The notes: generated by a model not told the origin, from the sequence alone. DNA of 64,000 nucleotides from Tautonia sociabilis (GCF_003977685.1 NZ_RYZH01000023.1:1-64000), one strand, 5' to 3'; shown: positions 8,292-18,357, counted from the stretch's first letter. Numbers and translations are program-made.

Positions 8292-10087
8292 GGACAGTCG
8301 ACCGCTCGGGGCGAGCCTCGCCCTCAAGCCGATTCCTGCCCCTCGAGCCCGAGGGGCCGCCGTTTCGCCCTCCCGGCTGGGAGTGGGTCCAGGACGGCCA
8401 GGTGGGCTGGTGGGTCCGGCCGCAGTGGCGGGAGGTCCTGCTGACACCGGGGGGGAGGCTTCGGCTCGACGAGTGGCGGGCGATGGGGATCGTCGAGACG
8501 GTGAAATCCGGCCCGCACCGGCAGGTGTACCGGGTCGCCCTGCCGGCCGGGGCGGTCTTCGTGAAGCACTTCCTTGTGCCGACGTGGCGCGAGGTGCTCC
8601 GCCAGTGGTTCCGGCGCGGCAAGGGAAGGAACGAGGGGAAGCGCGCCCGCCTGCTGGCGGGCGCGGGAGTGCCGACGATCCGGCCGCTGGCGCTGGGGGA
8701 GCGCCGGGTGCGGAAGTTCCTGTTCGACAATTACCTGATCTCGGCCGAGATCCCGAACGCGACGCCGCTCGATCGCTTCCTCCGGGAGGATCTGCCGGCG
8801 TTCCCGCCGAGGAGGGCGGCAGTCGTCCGGCACCGCCTGGCTGAGGCCCTGGGAACGCTGACCGGCCGTTTGCACGAGGCGGGCATCCGGCACGACGACT
8901 TCCACCCGGGCAATCTGTTGCTGCGGCTTGACGAGGGGGACCGCCCCTGGCTGGCGATGATCGACCTGGACGCCCTGCGGCTCGGCAAGCCGCTGCGGGG
9001 GTCGGCGGCGGCTGCGAACCTGGCCAGACTCAATCATGCGTCGCTGCTGCTGGCGACCCGGGCCGACCGGCAGCGCTTCCTGAGGGCGTATGCCAGGGCG
9101 AGGGGGGAGGCCATCGGCGACCTGCCTCGGTTCACCCGGCAAGTGGTGGCGCTGACCCGCCGCTGGGCGGAGCGGCTCTGGCGGCGCCGGGCCCGGCGGT
9201 GTGTGGGATCGAACCAGGAGTTCCAGGCGATCCGGGGCCGGCGCGGCTGGATCGTCGCGTCGCGGGAGGTCGACCGGCGGGAGGTCGAGGCGATGCTCCA
9301 GGCTCCGGACGCGCTGGTCGAGGGGCCGGAGGCGGCCTTGCTGAAACAGTCTCGAACGACCACCGTGGCCGAGCGGACGCTGACGGTGGGCGGCCGGCCG
9401 ACCCGGGTGATCGCCAAGCGCTTCAATCGGAAGAAGCGGCTGGAGGCGCTGCTGTCGGCCGTGCGGCCGTCTCGGGCCTGGCGGGCCTGGCGGGCGAACC
9501 ACCACCTGAGGAGCCGGGGGCTCCCGACGCCGGCCGACCTGGCCGTGATCGGCCGGGACGCTCGCTGGGGGCGGTTCCGCCTGCCGCTGGGGCCGACCGA
9601 GACGTTCCTGATCACCGAAAAGGCCGATCCGGCGGTCACGCTGGGCGACTATCTCCGCGAGGTGCTGCCGCATCGCCCCCCCGCCGAGCAACTGGCGGCG
9701 AGACGACGGCTGGCGGCGGCGCTGGGGGGCTTGGTGCGGGTGCTGCACGCGAGGAGCCTGTCGGACCGGGACCTGAAGGCCTCGAACATCCTGATCGAGG
9801 GGGACCCGGACGCGGCCCGACCGTCCCTGAGCCTGATCGACCTGGTCGGCGTCCGGCTGATCAGTCCCCTGCCCCGGAATCGCCGGGTGCAGAACCTGGC
9901 CCGGCTGCTGGCGAGCCTGGCGGAGCACCCAGGCTGGTCGCGGTCGGATTCGCTCCGGGTGCTGCGGGCCTACCTGCCGCAGCACGAGGCCGCCGCCGGG
10001 CGCTGGAAGGCGACCTGGCGTCGGATTGCGCGGCGGATCGACCGCAAGCGCGCCCGGAATCGTCGGCTCGGCCGACCGCTCTCCTGA
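8288..10087 (+). CDS. Tandem lipopolysaccharide-kinase (WaaP/Kdo kinase-fold) protein
   Basis: 599 residues with two kinase-like halves. The first carries a lysine strand (AVFVKHF, Lys about 93), the catalytic loop HDDFHPGN (202-209) and a metal-binding MIDLD (224-228). The second carries VIAKRF, the loop DRDLKASN (493-500) and LSLIDLVGV. Both loops keep the catalytic Asp and the Asn. The text resembles the lipopolysaccharide core heptose/Kdo kinase family, which phosphorylates sugars of the outer-membrane glycolipid at the inner-membrane cytoplasmic face. The start is fixed by the ATGA overlap with the glycosyltransferase. Two complete kinase folds in one chain may allow two phosphorylations, or one half may be regulatory. 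Confidence 0.8.
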   Translation: MRTVDRSGRASPSSRFLPLEPEGPPFRPPGWEWVQDGQVGWWVRPQWREVLLTPGGRLRLDEWRAMGIVETVKSGPHRQVYRVALPAGAVFVKHFLVPTWREVLRQWFRRGKGRNEGKRARLLAGAGVPTIRPLALGERRVRKFLFDNYLISAEIPNATPLDRFLREDLPAFPPRRAAVVRHRLAEALGTLTGRLHEAGIRHDDFHPGNLLLRLDEGDRPWLAMIDLDALRLGKPLRGSAAAANLARLNHASLLLATRADRQRFLRAYARARGEAIGDLPRFTRQVVALTRRWAERLWRRRARRCVGSNQEFQAIRGRRGWIVASREVDRREVEAMLQAPDALVEGPEAALLKQSRTTTVAERTLTVGGRPTRVIAKRFNRKKRLEALLSAVRPSRAWRAWRANHHLRSRGLPTPADLAVIGRDARWGRFRLPLGPTETFLITEKADPAVTLGDYLREVLPHRPPAEQLAARRRLAAALGGLVRVLHARSLSDRDLKASNILIEGDPDAARPSLSLIDLVGVRLISPLPRNRRVQNLARLLASLAEHPGWSRSDSLRVLRAYLPQHEAAAGRWKATWRRIARRIDRKRARNRRLGRPLS

Positions 10088-10132
10088 ATCGGATCCACCT
10101 CCCGATCGACCCCGGCGACGAGGGCCGCCCCG

Positions 10133-11197
10133 ATGACGAGACGACCGACGATCGATCGACCGGCCGACCCGAGGACGGGGCGTCGGCCCCCTCGCGCCGG
10201 TTTCCTCGCGGTGACGGCGATGCTCGCCCTGTCGGCCGGCTGCGCGACCCTACCGCAGGTGACCACCACGACCGGGGGGGGCGGCCATCCGCTGATCCCG
10301 ACGCGGTACCAGTCCCAGGTCGGGGCGTTCCGGGTCGCCTCGAACGTTCCGCTGGCGGAGGACGACCCGGCGCTGGCGGCGCTGGCGGGGCTGGAAGGAA
10401 GACTGGAGCGAATCCTCGGGATCGACGTGCCGGACGAGGGGACGCCGATCGACGTGTACATCCTGGACGATGAGCACGCCTTCACCACGTTTCTGACCTT
10501 CCACCACCCCGAGCTCCCCAGCCGTCGGGCATTCTTCCTGGCCGTTGGCGAGGAGGCGGCGGTCTACACGGCGAGGGGGGAGCACCTGGAGGAGGACCTC
10601 CGGCACGAGGCGACGCACGCCCTGCTGCACCGCGCCGGGGGCCGAGTGCCGCTCTGGCTCGACGAGGGCCTGGCCGAGTACTTCGAGGTTGAGCCGGCCG
10701 CTCTGCCGGGCGAGGCGGTCGACCGCTTCCGCCGGCTGGCCGCCGCATATCGCCAGGGGTGGCGGCCAGACCTGAGGAGGCTGGAGGCGATCGACGATGT
10801 GGCGGAGATGACGCCGACCGACTACCGAGAGTCGTGGGCCTGGGCGGTGCTGCTGCTGCACGGCCCGAGGAGGGAGGCGTTGGTGGACCACCTCAAGTCC
10901 CTGCGGGCCGACTCGGGCACGCCCCCCCTGATCTCCGAGACGCTCCGGGACGACCTGGATCGGCTCAACCGGCAGTTCCTCGCCCGGGTGGCCCCGGAGG
11001 CCCCGGGGGGAGGGTCGCCGAGCCTGACGAGGCTCCAGAGCCCCTCGGGAGCGGGGGCGCCAAAGTCAAGGCCCGTGGCGGTTCCGGTCGAACCGGGGCG
11101 GAGGGTGATCGTCCTGCCGGCGGCGGCTCCGTCCCCGGGGCCGATCGGGAGGCTGAGGGAGGGGATCCGGGGCCTGTTCGGGCGGATCATCCCCTGA
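10133..11197 (+). CDS. DUF1570-type zinc-peptidase-like lipoprotein
   Basis: 354 residues. A twin-Arg-rich N-terminus runs into the lipobox LSAGC (Cys about 37), so the protein should be lipid-anchored. A gluzincin-type site follows: HEATH (158-162), then LWLDEGLAEYFE, whose Glu (about 178) would be the third zinc ligand. This HExxH...DEGxAEY layout and the ILDDEHAFTTFL segment fit the planctomycete DUF1570 family. The tail from about 290 is a proline-rich low-complexity region. It starts 45 bp after the kinase gene, so it may belong to the same transcript, and its end overlaps the end of the converging pterin dehydratase gene by 11 bases. Its substrate is not known. Confidence 0.75.
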   Translation: MTRRPTIDRPADPRTGRRPPRAGFLAVTAMLALSAGCATLPQVTTTTGGGGHPLIPTRYQSQVGAFRVASNVPLAEDDPALAALAGLEGRLERILGIDVPDEGTPIDVYILDDEHAFTTFLTFHHPELPSRRAFFLAVGEEAAVYTARGEHLEEDLRHEATHALLHRAGGRVPLWLDEGLAEYFEVEPAALPGEAVDRFRRLAAAYRQGWRPDLRRLEAIDDVAEMTPTDYRESWAWAVLLLHGPRREALVDHLKSLRADSGTPPLISETLRDDLDRLNRQFLARVAPEAPGGGSPSLTRLQSPSGAGAPKSRPVAVPVEPGRRVIVLPAAAPSPGPIGRLREGIRGLFGRIIP

Positions 11198-11546
11198 TCG
11201 CGATCGGGAGCCGGTTGATCTTCGCCGCGAGGATGAAGTCGTTTTCCGACAATCCGCCGATGGCGTGGGTGGTCAGCTCGATCGTCACGTGGCGGTAGCC
11301 GGAGAGGTGGAGGTCGGGGTGATGGCCGTCCTCCTCGGCCAGCTCGGCGACACGGTTGAGGAACTCCATCGCGGCCTTGAAGTGCTTCGCCGTCCACTCG
11401 CGGCGAATCCTCTTGCCGTCGTCGGAGATCACCCAGCCCTCGACCTGCGCGACCAGGTCCCTCGCCTCCTGCGCCGACAGCGGAGGGACGCCGCCCTCAC
11501 ACGGGGCGCACTTCTTCTGGGAGAGTTGCTCGGCGGTGGTGCTCAT
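11187..11546 (-). CDS. phhB: Pterin-4a-carbinolamine dehydratase
   Basis: 119 residues from ATG 11546. The family signature is complete: EEDGHHPDLHLSGYRHVTIELTTHAIGGLSENDF, with the paired histidines, the aromatic-spaced H and the final acidic residue. The start at MSTTAEQLSQKKCAPCEGG is the usual length for the bacterial family, and the CxxC-containing N-terminus is common in the group. The enzyme dehydrates 4a-hydroxytetrahydropterin in the recycling of the pterin cofactor of aromatic hydroxylases, or acts in related pterin metabolism. No hydroxylase lies beside it. Its 3' end overlaps the converging DUF1570 gene by 11 bases. Confidence 0.92.
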   Translation of the reverse strand: MSTTAEQLSQKKCAPCEGGVPPLSAQEARDLVAQVEGWVISDDGKRIRREWTAKHFKAAMEFLNRVAELAEEDGHHPDLHLSGYRHVTIELTTHAIGGLSENDFILAAKINRLPIAIRG

Positions 11547-11657
11547 CGGGAGGTGCCTCCTACGTGAACGGAGCCGCACGATCCGGGGATTGCCCACGCT
11601 CGTATTGTATCCGTCGCTCCAAGACGCTCCCAGAAGGGTTCCCGGCGGCCGGGAGAG

Positions 11658-13237
11658 TCAGTCGGCCCCTTCCGGGTCGACGATCCAGCTCCGAAGGGCG
11701 GAGGCGGCGGCGGAGGGGGGCTTCTTGTCGGTGTCTCGGTCGACGAGGCCGTTGGCGGCGCGCATCCGATCGTTGCTGATCGAACCAACGAGGGGGGAAA
11801 GGGCGGAGATGACGTCCGATCGGCCGGAGACTCGGGGGGAGAGCAGCAGGAGGGCGTCGTACGGGGGGATGGCGCCGAGGGGGTCGTCGAGGAGGACGAG
11901 GTCGAAGGTGTCGATGCGGCCGTCGGTGGTGAAGGCGGAGATGACGTCGACCTGGCCGGAGGCGGCGGCTTGGTACATCAGGGTGGAGTCGAACGTGTCT
12001 TCCCGGGCGAAGTCGAGGCCGTAGGAACGTCGGATCGCCTCCCACTCGGGGCGCTCGAAGAACTCGTAGTCGCCGCCAATGGCGAGGTCTCGGGCGTGGG
12101 GGACAAGGTCGGCGATGGAGCGAATGCCGAGGGCCTCGGCCTGGTCTCGGCGCATGGCGAGGGCGTAGGCGTTCTCAAATCCGAGGCGGCCGAGCGATCG
12201 GATGCCCCGCTCGCTCGCCAGCCAGTCGGTGACTTCGGCAAGCACGGCATCACGGTCGGCAGGGCCGGATCGCCCCATCGCATTGGCCCAGATGGTGCCG
12301 GTGTAGTCGACGAAGATGTCGATCTCGCCGCTGGCCAGGGCGTCGAGCCCGAAGTTCGAGCCGAGATTCTCGACGCGGCGGGCGGGGATGCCGGCGTCGG
12401 CGAAGGTTTGCTGGAACAGCGAGGCGAGGATGTATTGCTCGGTAAAGGTCTTCGATCCGATCGCCACCGCGTCCTTGCCGGAGGTCCCCCGGGAGGCCGA
12501 CACCAGCGACGGCGCCACCAGGCCGCCGCCGAAGAGCAGCGCCAGGCCGGCGATCGAGGCGATCGCCAGACGCCGCCGCCGCTCGGCGACGGCGCGCTGC
12601 AGACTGCCGATGAGCAGGTCGAGCGTCACGGCCAGGGAGGCGGCGGCCACACAGCCGAAGAGGACGGCAAGCCAGTTCCGCGTCTGCAGACCGCTGAAGA
12701 TGTAATTGCCCAGCGATCGCTGGCCGACGGGGGTGGCCAGCGTGGCCGTGCCGACGACCCAGACCGTGGCCGTGCGCAGCCCGGCGACGATCACCGGGGC
12801 GGCCAGGGGCAGCTCGACGCGGAGGAGCGTCTGCCGGTCGGTCATCCCGAGGCCCCGGGCGGCCTCGGTGAGCGTCGGGTCGACGCCCAGGATGCCGGTG
12901 ACGGCGTTGCGGACGATTGGCAGCAGGCTGTAGAGCGACAGGGCCAGCACGGCCGGGTACAGCCCGAAGGAGGAGAAGCCGGAGCCGATCAGCCGGGAGG
13001 ACAGGTCGCTGACCACGGCCAGCAACGGGACCATCAACGCCAGCAGCGCGAGGCTGGGAATGGTCTGGATCACGCCGATGGTGGTCAGGACCGGGGAGCG
13101 CAGCGCCGGCTTGCGGGCGATGAGGATCGCCAGAGGGATGCCCGCGACGACACCGATGGCCAGGGCGATGACCGTCAGCTTCACGTGGTGCGAGAGGTTC
13201 AGCGGCAGGAGTTCCAGCTGTCGGGCGAGATTCGCGT

Positions 13238-13241
<4 letters not shown>
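11658..13241 (-). CDS. Opu-type osmolyte ABC transporter: permease fused to binding protein
   Basis: 527 residues in two parts. Residues about 1-230 are a binding-protein-dependent permease with about six membrane segments and the EAA-like loop LTEAARGLGMTDRQTLLRVELPLA. After a further membrane segment (LAIASIAGLALLFGGGLV) residues about 265-520 are an OpuAC/ProX-type periplasmic domain starting AVAIGSKTFTEQYILASLFQQ and containing SGEIDIFVDYTGTIW. The whole resembles OpuBB-OpuBC/OsmF proteins that take up glycine betaine, choline or other quaternary amines. The ATG sits in an ATGA overlap with the ATPase gene (13238), so both are co-translated. The fused binding domain stays tethered on the outer face of the membrane. 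The true ligand cannot be read from sequence. Confidence 0.88.
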
Positions 13242-14027
<786 letters not shown>

Positions 14028-14056
<29 letters not shown>

Positions 14057-14335
14057 CGTCGGAGTCGTGCCCCCTCTCGACGGCCCGGATCTGGTCGGCG
14101 TCCGCCGCGACGGGCAAGACGGAAAGGCCGCAATGGAAACGGAGATGATCGAGCATTGCGACGTCGAGCAGGTCTTCGACCGAGACGATCAACGCCCCTC
14201 CGGAGCTGGACGCCGGGACGACGTCCTCCTCCCGGGCCGGTCGGGCGGGCTGGGCCTCGATCTCCTGGCGGGAGATGACCGGGGCTGAGGGTCGATGACG
14301 TCGATGCCGGGCGACTCCGCCCTGCGCCTCGCCAT
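14028..14335 (-). pseudogene. Frameshifted MshEN (GspE/PilB N-terminal) domain remnant
   Basis: From about 14290 down to a stop at 14028 one minus frame reads VISRQEIEAQPARP, then GGALIVSVEDLLDVAMLDH and LRFHCGLSVLPVAADADQI. This is the pattern of the MshEN domain found at the N-terminus of type II secretion and type IV pilus ATPases (ALIVAVsDP-D...LDxLRFxTGLxVxPVxA). The preceding part, MARRRAESPGIDVIDPQP from 14335, lies in a different frame and resembles the usual lead-in GIDLIDL. A frameshift near 14285 would join them. Stand-alone MshEN proteins of about 100 residues occur in planctomycetes. It could be a decayed copy, a sequencing error or a chance match. It would overlap the start of the ATPase gene unless that starts at 14017. 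Confidence 0.4.
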
Positions 14336-14469
14336 CCCTCCGAAGGACCCTCGGCGAACGGTCGGGGAGTCGGGCGCCGGCGGAGGGCCGATCGACGGCT
14401 CTTCCCGGGGAGTGGTGGCACTCGATCCTCCCGACACCCGGACACGTCTCACAGGCCTCCCGGTTCCTC

Positions 14470-14498
14470 TTGATCGATCTCCGGTTGGATCGTATGGT
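14470..14498 (+). promoter_or_regulatory. Candidate sigma-70 promoter for the alpha/beta hydrolase gene
   Basis: TTGATC (14470-14475), a 17-bp spacer and TATGGT (14493-14498), each matching the consensus at 4 of 6 positions, about 80 bp before the hydrolase start. Confidence 0.35.
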
Positions 14499-14579
14499 CT
14501 CGGCCGACCTCAAACAAGCCGGGATCGGGCTGCGCGATCGAGCGAGGCAGCCCCGGAATACCCGTTCGGATCGGTGGTG

Positions 14580-15770
14580 ATGCGGAAGATCGACGAGGGA
14601 AGGAGTCCTCGCCGGGGGTGGAGGGGGTGCGTTGTCGTGGCGCTGGTCGCCGCCTGTGCCCTGACCCTGGGGATCTCGGGCTGCGCCTCGCTCCGGCGGA
14701 TGAACATCAACCGCGACCTCCGGCCGTGCGACGACGGCTTCGCGCGGACGGCCGACGGCTGGTGGCTGGGGATCCGGCACTACCGGCCGGTCGAGCCCGA
14801 CCCAGACAAGCTGCCCGTCGTGCTCTGCCACGGCCTGGGGCTCAATGGCACGTTCTGGACGATTACCCACGACCACTTGCCGTCGCAGCTCGTCGCCCAG
14901 GGCTACGAGGTGTTCGTGGTCGACCTGCGCGGCTCGGGGGCCAGTTACCGGGACGGTGGGATCGGCTGGGTCAACGCGGCGCTGAGGCAGACGGTCATCC
15001 CGGAGATCGGCAACGACGAGTGGACGATGGACGACCAGGCGCTCTACGACGTGCCGGCGATCCTCGAATACGTCCGGGAGCAGACCGGGGAGGAGCGGGT
15101 CAACTGGATCGGCCACAGCCTGGGGGGGATGCTGATGTTCGCCTTCCTGGAGCGGTCGGATCAGGCGCACCGGATCGCCAACTTCGTGGCGATGGGCAGC
15201 CCGGCCTGCATTGCCGACTCTCCCGAGGCGGAGAAGATGCTCCGGGCCAACCGCGGGCTGAGGATGCTGATGAAGGCCATCAGCACCGGCCGAATCGCCC
15301 GTCCCATGGCGATTGTTCGTCCGCCGGGGCTGGAGAAAATCGATCGCTTTTACTATTCGGCCGACAATGTCGATCCGGAAACGGTGGCCCGCTTCTATGG
15401 CTCGACCCTCGAGGATCCAGGTCCCGGAGCCCTTCGGCAAATGGATCGCTACTTGGAGTCGGGGCGGTTAGTCTCGGAGGACGGTTCGATCGACTATTAC
15501 GAGGGGCTCTCGGAGATCCACACCCCAACGCTGTTCGTGGCCGGCGACGGCGACATCCTGGCCGATCTGCATTCGAAGTGGAAGACCTACCAGGCCCTCG
15601 GCAGCGCCGACAAGACCTTCCTCCGCTTCGGCCGGTCCCAGGGGCACGTCGCCGACTACGGCCACTGCGACCTTGTCTGGAGCCGCCACGCCCCGAAGGA
15701 GATCTTCCCCGAGGTGATCGACTGGCTCGACCGGCGCCAGAAGGCACCGCTCCCGAGCCCGCAGCGCTAA
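14580..15770 (+). CDS. Alpha/beta-hydrolase lipoprotein
   Basis: 396 residues from ATG 14580; this start gives a classical lipoprotein signal ending LTLGISGC (Cys about 35). The alpha/beta hydrolase core starts at LPVVLCHGLGLNGTFW (oxyanion-hole HG), has the nucleophile elbow GHSLGG (Ser about 180), the acid strand TLFVAGDGDILAD and a C-terminal histidine region SQGHVADYGHCDLVW. The size and the HGLGLNGTFW block recall the lysosomal acid lipase-like esterase branch. It should be anchored to a membrane and face the periplasm. The substrate is unknown. It is followed 46 bp later by a Nit-family gene, possibly on the same transcript. Confidence 0.82.
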   Translation: MRKIDEGRSPRRGWRGCVVVALVAACALTLGISGCASLRRMNINRDLRPCDDGFARTADGWWLGIRHYRPVEPDPDKLPVVLCHGLGLNGTFWTITHDHLPSQLVAQGYEVFVVDLRGSGASYRDGGIGWVNAALRQTVIPEIGNDEWTMDDQALYDVPAILEYVREQTGEERVNWIGHSLGGMLMFAFLERSDQAHRIANFVAMGSPACIADSPEAEKMLRANRGLRMLMKAISTGRIARPMAIVRPPGLEKIDRFYYSADNVDPETVARFYGSTLEDPGPGALRQMDRYLESGRLVSEDGSIDYYEGLSEIHTPTLFVAGDGDILADLHSKWKTYQALGSADKTFLRFGRSQGHVADYGHCDLVWSRHAPKEIFPEVIDWLDRRQKAPLPSPQR

Positions 15771-15816
15771 TCGCGATCGCCCCGGGGGGAGCGAGCGAGC
15801 GAAGGAGGCCGTCCCC

Positions 15817-16632
15817 ATGTTCCTGGCCGCCGCCGTGCAGATGACCTCGACCTCCGATGCCGAGGCGAACTGGTGCCAGGCGAGGGACCTGATCTCCCGG
15901 GCCGCCAGCTACGGGGCCTCGCTGGTGGCGACGCCGGAGAATTCCAATTACCTCGGCCCGGCGGAGGAGAAGGTCCGCCTGGCTGAGCCCATCGGAGGCC
16001 CTACCTGCGGGCGATTCGCCGGGCTGGCCCGGGAGCTGGGCATCCATCTGCTGCTCGGCTCGTTCAACGAGCGCCGCGACGATGACCCGGCCCGCTGCCA
16101 CAATACGAGCGTCCTGTTCGGCCCCGACGGCCAGGTCATCGCGAGTTATCGGAAGATTCACCTGTTCGACGTGGATGTCTCGGAGACGGTCCGCTATCGC
16201 GAGTCGGATCGGATCGCGGCCGGGTCGGTGCCGGTCGTGGCGGACTCGCCCGTGGGCCGGCTGGGACTGTCGATCTGCTACGACCTGCGGTTCGGCAACC
16301 TGTACCGGAGGCTGGTCCGAGACGGCGCCGAGATCCTGTGCGTGCCCGCCGCGTTCACCCTGACGACCGGCCGGGCGCACTGGGAGGTGCTGGTGCGGGC
16401 TCGGGCGATCGAGTGCCAGGCGTTCGTCATCGCTCCGGCCCAGTGCGGCCGGCACGACGACGAGGGCCTGCGCGAGACGTTCGGTCACGCGATGATCGTC
16501 GACCCCTGGGGCCAGGTCCTCGCCACTGCCGCCGAGGGGCCGGGCCTCGCCCTGGCGGAGATCGACCTCGATCGGGTGGCCCAGATCCGCCGGGCGATCC
16601 CGGTGGCTGAGCACTTCCGCCCGGGGCTCTGA
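15817..16632 (+). CDS. Nit-family carbon-nitrogen hydrolase (deaminated glutathione amidase-like)
   Basis: 271 residues, start preceded by GGAGGCCGTCCCC. The Glu-Lys-Cys triad of the nitrilase superfamily is visible: Glu41 in ATPENSNYL, Lys about 109 in SYRKIHLFDV and Cys about 153 in LSICYDLRF. The KIHLFDVD and CYDLRFGNLYR blocks are those of the Nit1/Nit2 branch. Known members hydrolyse omega-amides such as deaminated glutathione or alpha-ketoglutaramate, a metabolite-repair job in the cytoplasm. The length is normal for the family. The gene lies 46 bp after the hydrolase and is followed by a strong inverted repeat. Confidence 0.88.
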   Translation: MFLAAAVQMTSTSDAEANWCQARDLISRAASYGASLVATPENSNYLGPAEEKVRLAEPIGGPTCGRFAGLARELGIHLLLGSFNERRDDDPARCHNTSVLFGPDGQVIASYRKIHLFDVDVSETVRYRESDRIAAGSVPVVADSPVGRLGLSICYDLRFGNLYRRLVRDGAEILCVPAAFTLTTGRAHWEVLVRARAIECQAFVIAPAQCGRHDDEGLRETFGHAMIVDPWGQVLATAAEGPGLALAEIDLDRVAQIRRAIPVAEHFRPGL

Positions 16633-17083
16633 CCACTCAGGCGATCGTTCGCCGAACGAGCGGGCCGCCCGCCGAGCGATCGCCGAGGAGGACCTCGCCT
16701 CCCTCGAGCCCGTCTTGCTCTCCGGGGTTCCGGTCCTCGGCCGAGATTCTCCGGGGCGAGGCGGTCGGACCTCGCGTCGTCGGATCTCGGCTCCGAGGGG
16801 ACGGTCTGGGCGAGGACTCGGGGCCGGATCGGCGTCTCGAAGCACCGAGCCCGGCATCCCGGGGGGGATCGGATCGCCCGAGGGAAGGGTGTCGGCCAGC
16901 GAGGGTCATCGGGGAGCGATCGGACCGGGAGGGTCGGGGCGATCGGGTCGGATCATCGGGACGTGCGGGCCGGGAGACGGGAGGCTTCAAACGGAGGTGG
17001 GCGGCCCCCGGAAGGTTGGCCGATCGGATCCGATGGGGCCGAGGAGGTCGGCCTCGGACGGGAGATGATCCGGGGGCGGGGCC
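16633..17083. other. Gene-free 451 bp between the Nit-family and VanZ-like genes
   Basis: Apart from the inverted repeat at its start, no coding sequence, promoter or repeat could be supported. The DNA is very GC-rich and full of short GATCGG words, and every frame that stays open has a composition unlike protein. Confidence 0.5.
16640..16684 (+). terminator. Inverted repeat after the Nit-family gene
   Basis: Arms GGCGATCGTTCG (16640-16651) and CGAGCGATCGCC (16673-16684) pair over 12 bp with one G-U, starting 7 bp after the stop. No T-run follows. Confidence 0.4.
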
Positions 17084-17524
17084 ATGCGAACGCCGGCGAT
17101 CATCGGCCTGGGGGCCGCCTATCTGGTCACGCTGGTCGACCTGACGCTCGTGATCTTTCCGCAGCCGGAGCCCGCGCCGAACCTGGTGCCGATGCGGACG
17201 ATCTCGGCGTGCTGGGAAGCCGGGGGGTGGTCGGGGGTGATGAACCTGGGGGGGAACCTCGCCCTGCTGGCGCCGATGGGGATGATTGTCGGGCTGATTC
17301 GTCCGGGGAGGGGAGGGCCGGCGATGGCCCTGGTCGCGGGGGCGGTGATGAGCCTGGCGATCGAGCTGGCTCAGTTTGCGGGCGGGCACCGGACGGCGGA
17401 CGTGGACGACGTGCTGTTGAACACGATCGGGGCGATCCTGGGGGCGCTGGCGGTGTCGTCGGCGCGGTGGGCGACATCGGCGCCGGGGGGCTCGCGCCGG
17501 GTCTCGGCGTCGCCGTCTCGGTGA
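17084..17524 (+). CDS. VanZ-like membrane protein
   Basis: 146 residues with four hydrophobic segments. The family pattern is present in order: NLVPMRTI, then NLGGNLALLAPMGMIVGLI, then SLAIELAQFAGGHRTADVDDVLLNTIGAILGAL, that is the N-P, GN...P-G, E-Q...R..D-DD...NT-G residues of VanZ-domain proteins. VanZ is known for low-level teicoplanin resistance in enterococci, but most members have no known function. The C-terminal 20 residues are low-complexity. It stands alone, 120 bp ahead of a decayed molybdo-hydroxylase gene. Confidence 0.82.
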   Translation: MRTPAIIGLGAAYLVTLVDLTLVIFPQPEPAPNLVPMRTISACWEAGGWSGVMNLGGNLALLAPMGMIVGLIRPGRGGPAMALVAGAVMSLAIELAQFAGGHRTADVDDVLLNTIGAILGALAVSSARWATSAPGGSRRVSASPSR

Positions 17525-17646
17525 GGGCGGCCGGGAAGCGGTCGACGGCGGACAGGCCGAGCCGATAGGATCGGGGATTGCGGATGGCCGGCCCCCGTCT
17601 CGTCTCATCTCGTCCCGTCCCGTTCCGGGACGATTGGCCGGCCGAG

Positions 17647-18335
17647 ATGCCTCGCACCCCAACCGGAGGAGGCCCCGGCGAGCCCCGTCGCGTGCCAGCC
17701 GAGCCAGACCGGCCCCTGCTGGGAGTGCTGCGCGACGAACTGGGCCTGACCGGCAGCAAGTATGGCTGCGGCGAGGGGCAGTGCGACGCCTGCTCGGTGA
17801 TCGTCGACAGCATCGCGTGGAGGACGTCCTGGAGGCGGCCGTCGAGGGGTTTGGCTGGGAGGGGGCGACCTCCTCTGAGTCGGGCCGGGGGGTTGGCCTG
17901 GCGTGCGGGAGGGAGAAGGGCGGGTTCGTCGCCTCGGTCGCCGAGGTGGCGGTCGACCCGGCGTCGGGCGATGTCGCGGTCGTCCGGGCCGTGACCGCGT
18001 TCGAGTGCGGGGCGATCGTCAACCCGATGCACCTGCGCAACCAGGTGGAGGGGGCGGTCGTGCAGGGGATGGGCGGGGCGCTGTTCGAGCGGATCCGGTT
18101 CGAGGACGGCCGCATCCTCAGCAACCGCTTCTCCCGATACCGGGTGCCTCGGACGATGGACCTTCCCAAGTTGAAGATCGTGCTGCTCGACCGCCCGGAT
18201 CTGCCGCCGAGCGGGGCGGGAGAGACGCCAATCGTGGCGATCGCCCCGGCGATCGGCAACGCGATCTTCGCGGCGACGGGGGTCCGCCTCCGGTCGATGC
18301 CGATGGTCCCCGACGGTTTGAAGGCGGGCGGGTGA
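17647..18335 (+). pseudogene. Chimeric remnant of a 2Fe-2S / molybdopterin hydroxylase gene pair
   Basis: The first part (from about 17690) reads EPDRPLLGVLRDELGLTGSK followed by YGCGEGQCDACSVIVD, the first cluster motif of the small 2Fe-2S subunit of the xanthine dehydrogenase/isoquinoline oxidoreductase family. At about 17815 this stops making sense, and another frame continues with EDVLEAAVEGFGWEG and then the C-terminal part of the large molybdopterin subunit: FECGAIVNPMHLRNQVEGA, GGALFERI and SGAGETPIVAIAPAIGNAIF, including the GAGE glutamate. The remainder of the small subunit and roughly the first two thirds of the large subunit are missing. The simplest reading is an internal deletion of more than 1.5 kb that fused the two ends out of frame. 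It is almost certainly inactive. Confidence 0.8.
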
Positions 18336-18357
18336 GCGACGGGAGCGGAGCAGGCCT

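Noticed and set aside
14336-15440. Minus-strand frame running through the alpha/beta hydrolase gene into the MshEN remnant
   Set aside because: Only the last 90 codons make protein sense; the remainder is antisense to a clear lipoprotein hydrolase.
16715-17068. 117-codon plus-strand frame before the VanZ-like gene
   Set aside because: Gly/Arg/Ser-rich text with no motif, no ribosome site and no coupling to a neighbour.
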